Origin: a bacterium
Lineage (GTDB): Bacteria > Vulcanimicrobiota > Xenobia > Xenobiales > JADMJV01
DNA: 64,000 nt
Assembly: GCA_018266105.1 (NCBI GenBank)
Contig: JAFEBA010000025.1
Coordinates: 27,315 to 91,314, forward strand
Reading direction: 5' to 3'
A model generated the notes under the pieces. The model saw only the letters and a program-made list of their open reading frames with translations, had not been told where the DNA came from and did not search any database. A program made the translations under genes and the position numbers. Positions 61,775 through 64,000 of the stretch are shown piece by piece (positions within the stretch are counted from its first letter, which is position 1; the number at the start of each line of letters is the position of its first letter).

Positions 61775-63216
61775 AGTCGATTCCGTCCAACTGGACCGGG
61801 CAGAGGGTGGCCATTTTGGGGTTGGCCCGTAGCGGCCTGGCCCTGGCCCGAGTCCTGGCGGGTAAGGGAGCCCATGTACTGATCAGTGACCAGCGCGAAG
61901 CCGAGCAGTTAGGCGATTTGCCGGAGCAGGCCCGGGCTGTTGGCGCTCAGGTGGAGATGGGGGGACATAGCGATCGCCTGCTCAACTGCGAGGTGCTGGT
62001 CATCAGCCCGGGAGTGTCGCTCTACGCCCCAATCGTACAGCAGGCGCTGCAGCGCGGCGTGATTGTCACCGGCGAAGTGGAAATTGCTTATCTTTTGTGC
62101 CCGCGCCCCATCCTGGCGATTACCGGCACCAATGGCAAATCCACCAGCTGCTCACTGCTGCACGAGGCTCTGGGTCAGGGTTCTCGGCTGGCCGGCAACA
62201 TCGGGGTGCCTCTGGTCAGTGAAGTCACCGGCGACCTCACCGGTGTGGATTATGTGGTGGCTGAAATCAGCAGCTTCCAACTGGAGACCGTGCACGGCTT
62301 TCGGCCTCACCTGGCCATGCTGACCAACGTGACTGCCGACCATTTGGACCGCCACCGCAGCATGGAGGAATACGTTCAGGCCAAGGCCCGCTTATTTGCT
62401 TATCAAACCCCGGATGACTGGGCCATTTTTAATGCTGATGACGATCAAAGCCTGACCGTCTCGGAGTGGGTCTCGGCCGGCAAAATTCCTCAATGGCCCG
62501 GCTACCCGGCACCCCACACCAACCTGGCCAGAGTGCTTCATTACTCTGTGAACCGCGAAGTGGCTCAAGGAGCCTGGTTCAAGGACAACTGGTTCTGGCT
62601 GCGTTTGCCGGGCCAGAGCGCTCGTCCGGTACTGCGTTGGAATTTCCCCAATCTGCCCGGGCCACACAACCTTTCCAATGCCCTGGCAGCCTGCCTGGCC
62701 GCTCTGTGCGTAGGCACGGACCCCGAACAGATCGAGCGGGCCTTCGCCAGCTACCATCGCATGCATCATCGCCTGGAAGAGGTTGGAGAGTTGCGGGGCG
62801 TGCGCTTCATCGATGACTCCAAGGCAACTAATGTTTCCTCTGTAGAATCGGCACTACTGACCTATAAGGAACCGGTGGTTTTGATTGCCGGCGGACGAGA
62901 CAAAGGATTGGACCTGGACGAATTGGGCCGGGTGCTGGCCCTTCACTGTCACGCTCTGGTCAGTATCGGTGAGGCCGGCCCGCAAATAGCTGCTCACGCC
63001 CTCAAATATGGGCTGCGAGCACACCAGCGCGCCGGCAGTATGCAGGAGGCGGTGGAGATTGCTTACGGACTCTCCCCCTCGCCCGGGGTGGTACTGCTTT
63101 CGCCCGCCTGCACCAGCTTTGACATGTTTCAGAATGCCGAACATCGCGGCGATGTTTTCGCAGCTTGCGCCAAGGGACTCATCCAGAAGTCCCTGGTAAC
63201 AAAGGAGGAACGATGA
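61771..63216 (+). CDS. murD: UDP-N-acetylmuramoylalanine:D-glutamate ligase
   Basis: 481 residues from GTG 61771, with GGAGG 6 bases upstream and a GTGA overlap with mraY. Adds D-Glu to UDP-MurNAc-L-Ala. N-terminal VAILGLARSGLALARVLAGKG, ATP loop AITGTNGKSTSCSLLHEAL near 116, EISSFQLETVHGFRP near 166, FIDDSKATNVSSVESAL near 350 and CTSFDMFQNAEHRGDVF near the end. A longer frame to 61669 is within mraY. Confidence 0.96.
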   Translation: MKSIPSNWTGQRVAILGLARSGLALARVLAGKGAHVLISDQREAEQLGDLPEQARAVGAQVEMGGHSDRLLNCEVLVISPGVSLYAPIVQQALQRGVIVTGEVEIAYLLCPRPILAITGTNGKSTSCSLLHEALGQGSRLAGNIGVPLVSEVTGDLTGVDYVVAEISSFQLETVHGFRPHLAMLTNVTADHLDRHRSMEEYVQAKARLFAYQTPDDWAIFNADDDQSLTVSEWVSAGKIPQWPGYPAPHTNLARVLHYSVNREVAQGAWFKDNWFWLRLPGQSARPVLRWNFPNLPGPHNLSNALAACLAALCVGTDPEQIERAFASYHRMHHRLEEVGELRGVRFIDDSKATNVSSVESALLTYKEPVVLIAGGRDKGLDLDELGRVLALHCHALVSIGEAGPQIAAHALKYGLRAHQRAGSMQEAVEIAYGLSPSPGVVLLSPACTSFDMFQNAEHRGDVFAACAKGLIQKSLVTKEER

Positions 63217-64000
63217 GGTCCAGGTATGCTGACCCGTGGCTGATCACCATCACGGCCTGTCTCACCCTATTGGGATTGTTGATGGTGTTTTCTTCGTCAA
63301 CGGTCATGACGGCCTCGTCGGCCGATTTTCGTTACGACCCGTTCTTCTTTTTGAAGAGGCAAGGACTGGCCGCGGTAATCGGAGTGGGTTCGCTCTTGTT
63401 TGTGCGCCGCGTCGACTTGACCCGGCTGCGCTCCCTGACCAGCGTGCCTTTCGCCATCGCAACCATTGGACTGTTGGGGCTGGTGATGTTGGTGGGCCCG
63501 GAAATCAATGGTGCCAAGCGCTGGATTCCGATGGGCCCCTTCCAGTTTCAAGTGGCCGAGATGGCCAAACTGGCCCTGATTTTCTATCTAGCCGACTGCC
63601 TGGACCGGCGACGAGAGAAGGTGGCTCAGGTGTGGCGAATCGTGCCCGCCTTGGGGATCTTTGGCATCATGCTGCTGCTGGTCGAGCAGGAACCGGACTT
63701 AGGAACGGCTCTCGTGCTGGCCGGAGTTTTTATGGCCATGTTGTTTGTGGCCGGGGCGAAGTTGGAGCATCTCGGGGCCATGGCCGCCGCTGGCGTCATG
63801 GCCGTCGTGACGATGATCATCGCCAAACCCTTTCGCATGAAACGTCTGGCTACGTTCGTTGACCCGATGGGCGACGTTCAGGGAGCCGGTTACCAGCTCT
63901 ACAACAGTCTGCTGGCTCTGGCTTCGGGCGGACTCTGGGGTCAGGGCATCGGCAACAGCCACCAAAAATACAACTATTTGCCCGAAATGCATACCGACTT
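63213..64000 (+). CDS. ftsW: lipid II polymerase FtsW (SEDS family), 3' part missing
   Basis: 262 codons before the right edge; open throughout. ATG 63213 has AAGGAGGAA upstream and overlaps murD as ATGA. A SEDS polymerase that makes septal glycan strands together with the class B PBP. Seen: N-terminal helices, GPEINGAKRWIPMGPFQFQ near residue 90, EMAKLALIFYLAD near 116, EQEPDLGTALVLAGVFMAM near 160 (LLLVEQEPDLGTAL) and the closing YNSLLALASGGLWGQGIGNS. Placement after murD supports FtsW over RodA. Confidence 0.93.
   Translation, partial: MRSRYADPWLITITACLTLLGLLMVFSSSTVMTASSADFRYDPFFFLKRQGLAAVIGVGSLLFVRRVDLTRLRSLTSVPFAIATIGLLGLVMLVGPEINGAKRWIPMGPFQFQVAEMAKLALIFYLADCLDRRREKVAQVWRIVPALGIFGIMLLLVEQEPDLGTALVLAGVFMAMLFVAGAKLEHLGAMAAAGVMAVVTMIIAKPFRMKRLATFVDPMGDVQGAGYQLYNSLLALASGGLWGQGIGNSHQKYNYLPEMHTD

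Overview
The window is a gene-dense, GC-rich bacterial chromosome segment with almost no non-coding space. Many neighbouring genes overlap by 1 to 20 bases (ATGA, GTGA and TGATG junctions), and GTG and TTG starts are common. I cannot name the organism. The cell-wall genes indicate a meso-diaminopimelate peptidoglycan (DNPR motif in MurE). The window also holds a selenocysteine machinery, Ser/Thr kinase and PP2C phosphatase signalling, and type IV pilin-like minor pilins. No tRNA, rRNA, insertion sequence, prophage or CRISPR array was seen.

Layout. 1-12565 (minus strand): ahcY (cut by the left edge), then a tightly packed run that reads, in transcription order, MocR-type regulator, GH130 phosphorylase-like protein, family-5 solute-binding lipoprotein, two permeases, two ATPases, glutamate formimidoyltransferase, hutI, psuG and a Nif3-like protein. 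This looks like one uptake-and-catabolism operon. 12725-17509 (plus): HPt protein, thrB, tilS, a degenerate hpt paralogue and ftsH. 17516-23162: SGNH-like protein, small membrane protein, a canonical hpt, zinc-ribbon protein, PP2C phosphatase and a CHASE2 adenylate cyclase. 23159-25882: DUF2993-like protein and FmdB protein, then a classic L10 leader with rplJ-rplL and a terminator. 25902-32454: GNAT, DUF3592 protein, thioredoxin, Nudix, Ser/Thr kinase, acs, B3/B4-domain protein and small proteins. 32506-39993: acyltransferase, mgtE, HIT protein, POT-like transporter, an orphan DNA methyltransferase and a second methyltransferase-like protein.

39990-47822 (minus) is the most interesting part. 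A selD-selA-selB operon runs directly into three prepilin-like genes. selD is itself a selenoprotein gene: its reading frame carries an in-frame UGA at codon 16 followed by a bacterial SECIS-like hairpin, so a standard gene caller would truncate it. The first pilin gene appears to use a CTG start right after the selB stop.

47894-53109 (plus, except one gene): type II NADH dehydrogenase, an MDR oxidoreductase on the other strand, a phytoene-desaturase-like oxidoreductase, birA and a polysaccharide deacetylase whose last codons lie inside a structured 117-bp tandem repeat. 53335-64000: clpS, then the division and cell-wall (dcw) cluster mraZ, small ORF, rsmH, ftsL-like, pbpB/ftsI, small ORF, murE, murF, mraY, murD and ftsW (cut by the right edge). 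The mraZ promoter is followed by five TGGR boxes in exact 10-bp phase, a likely MraZ operator.
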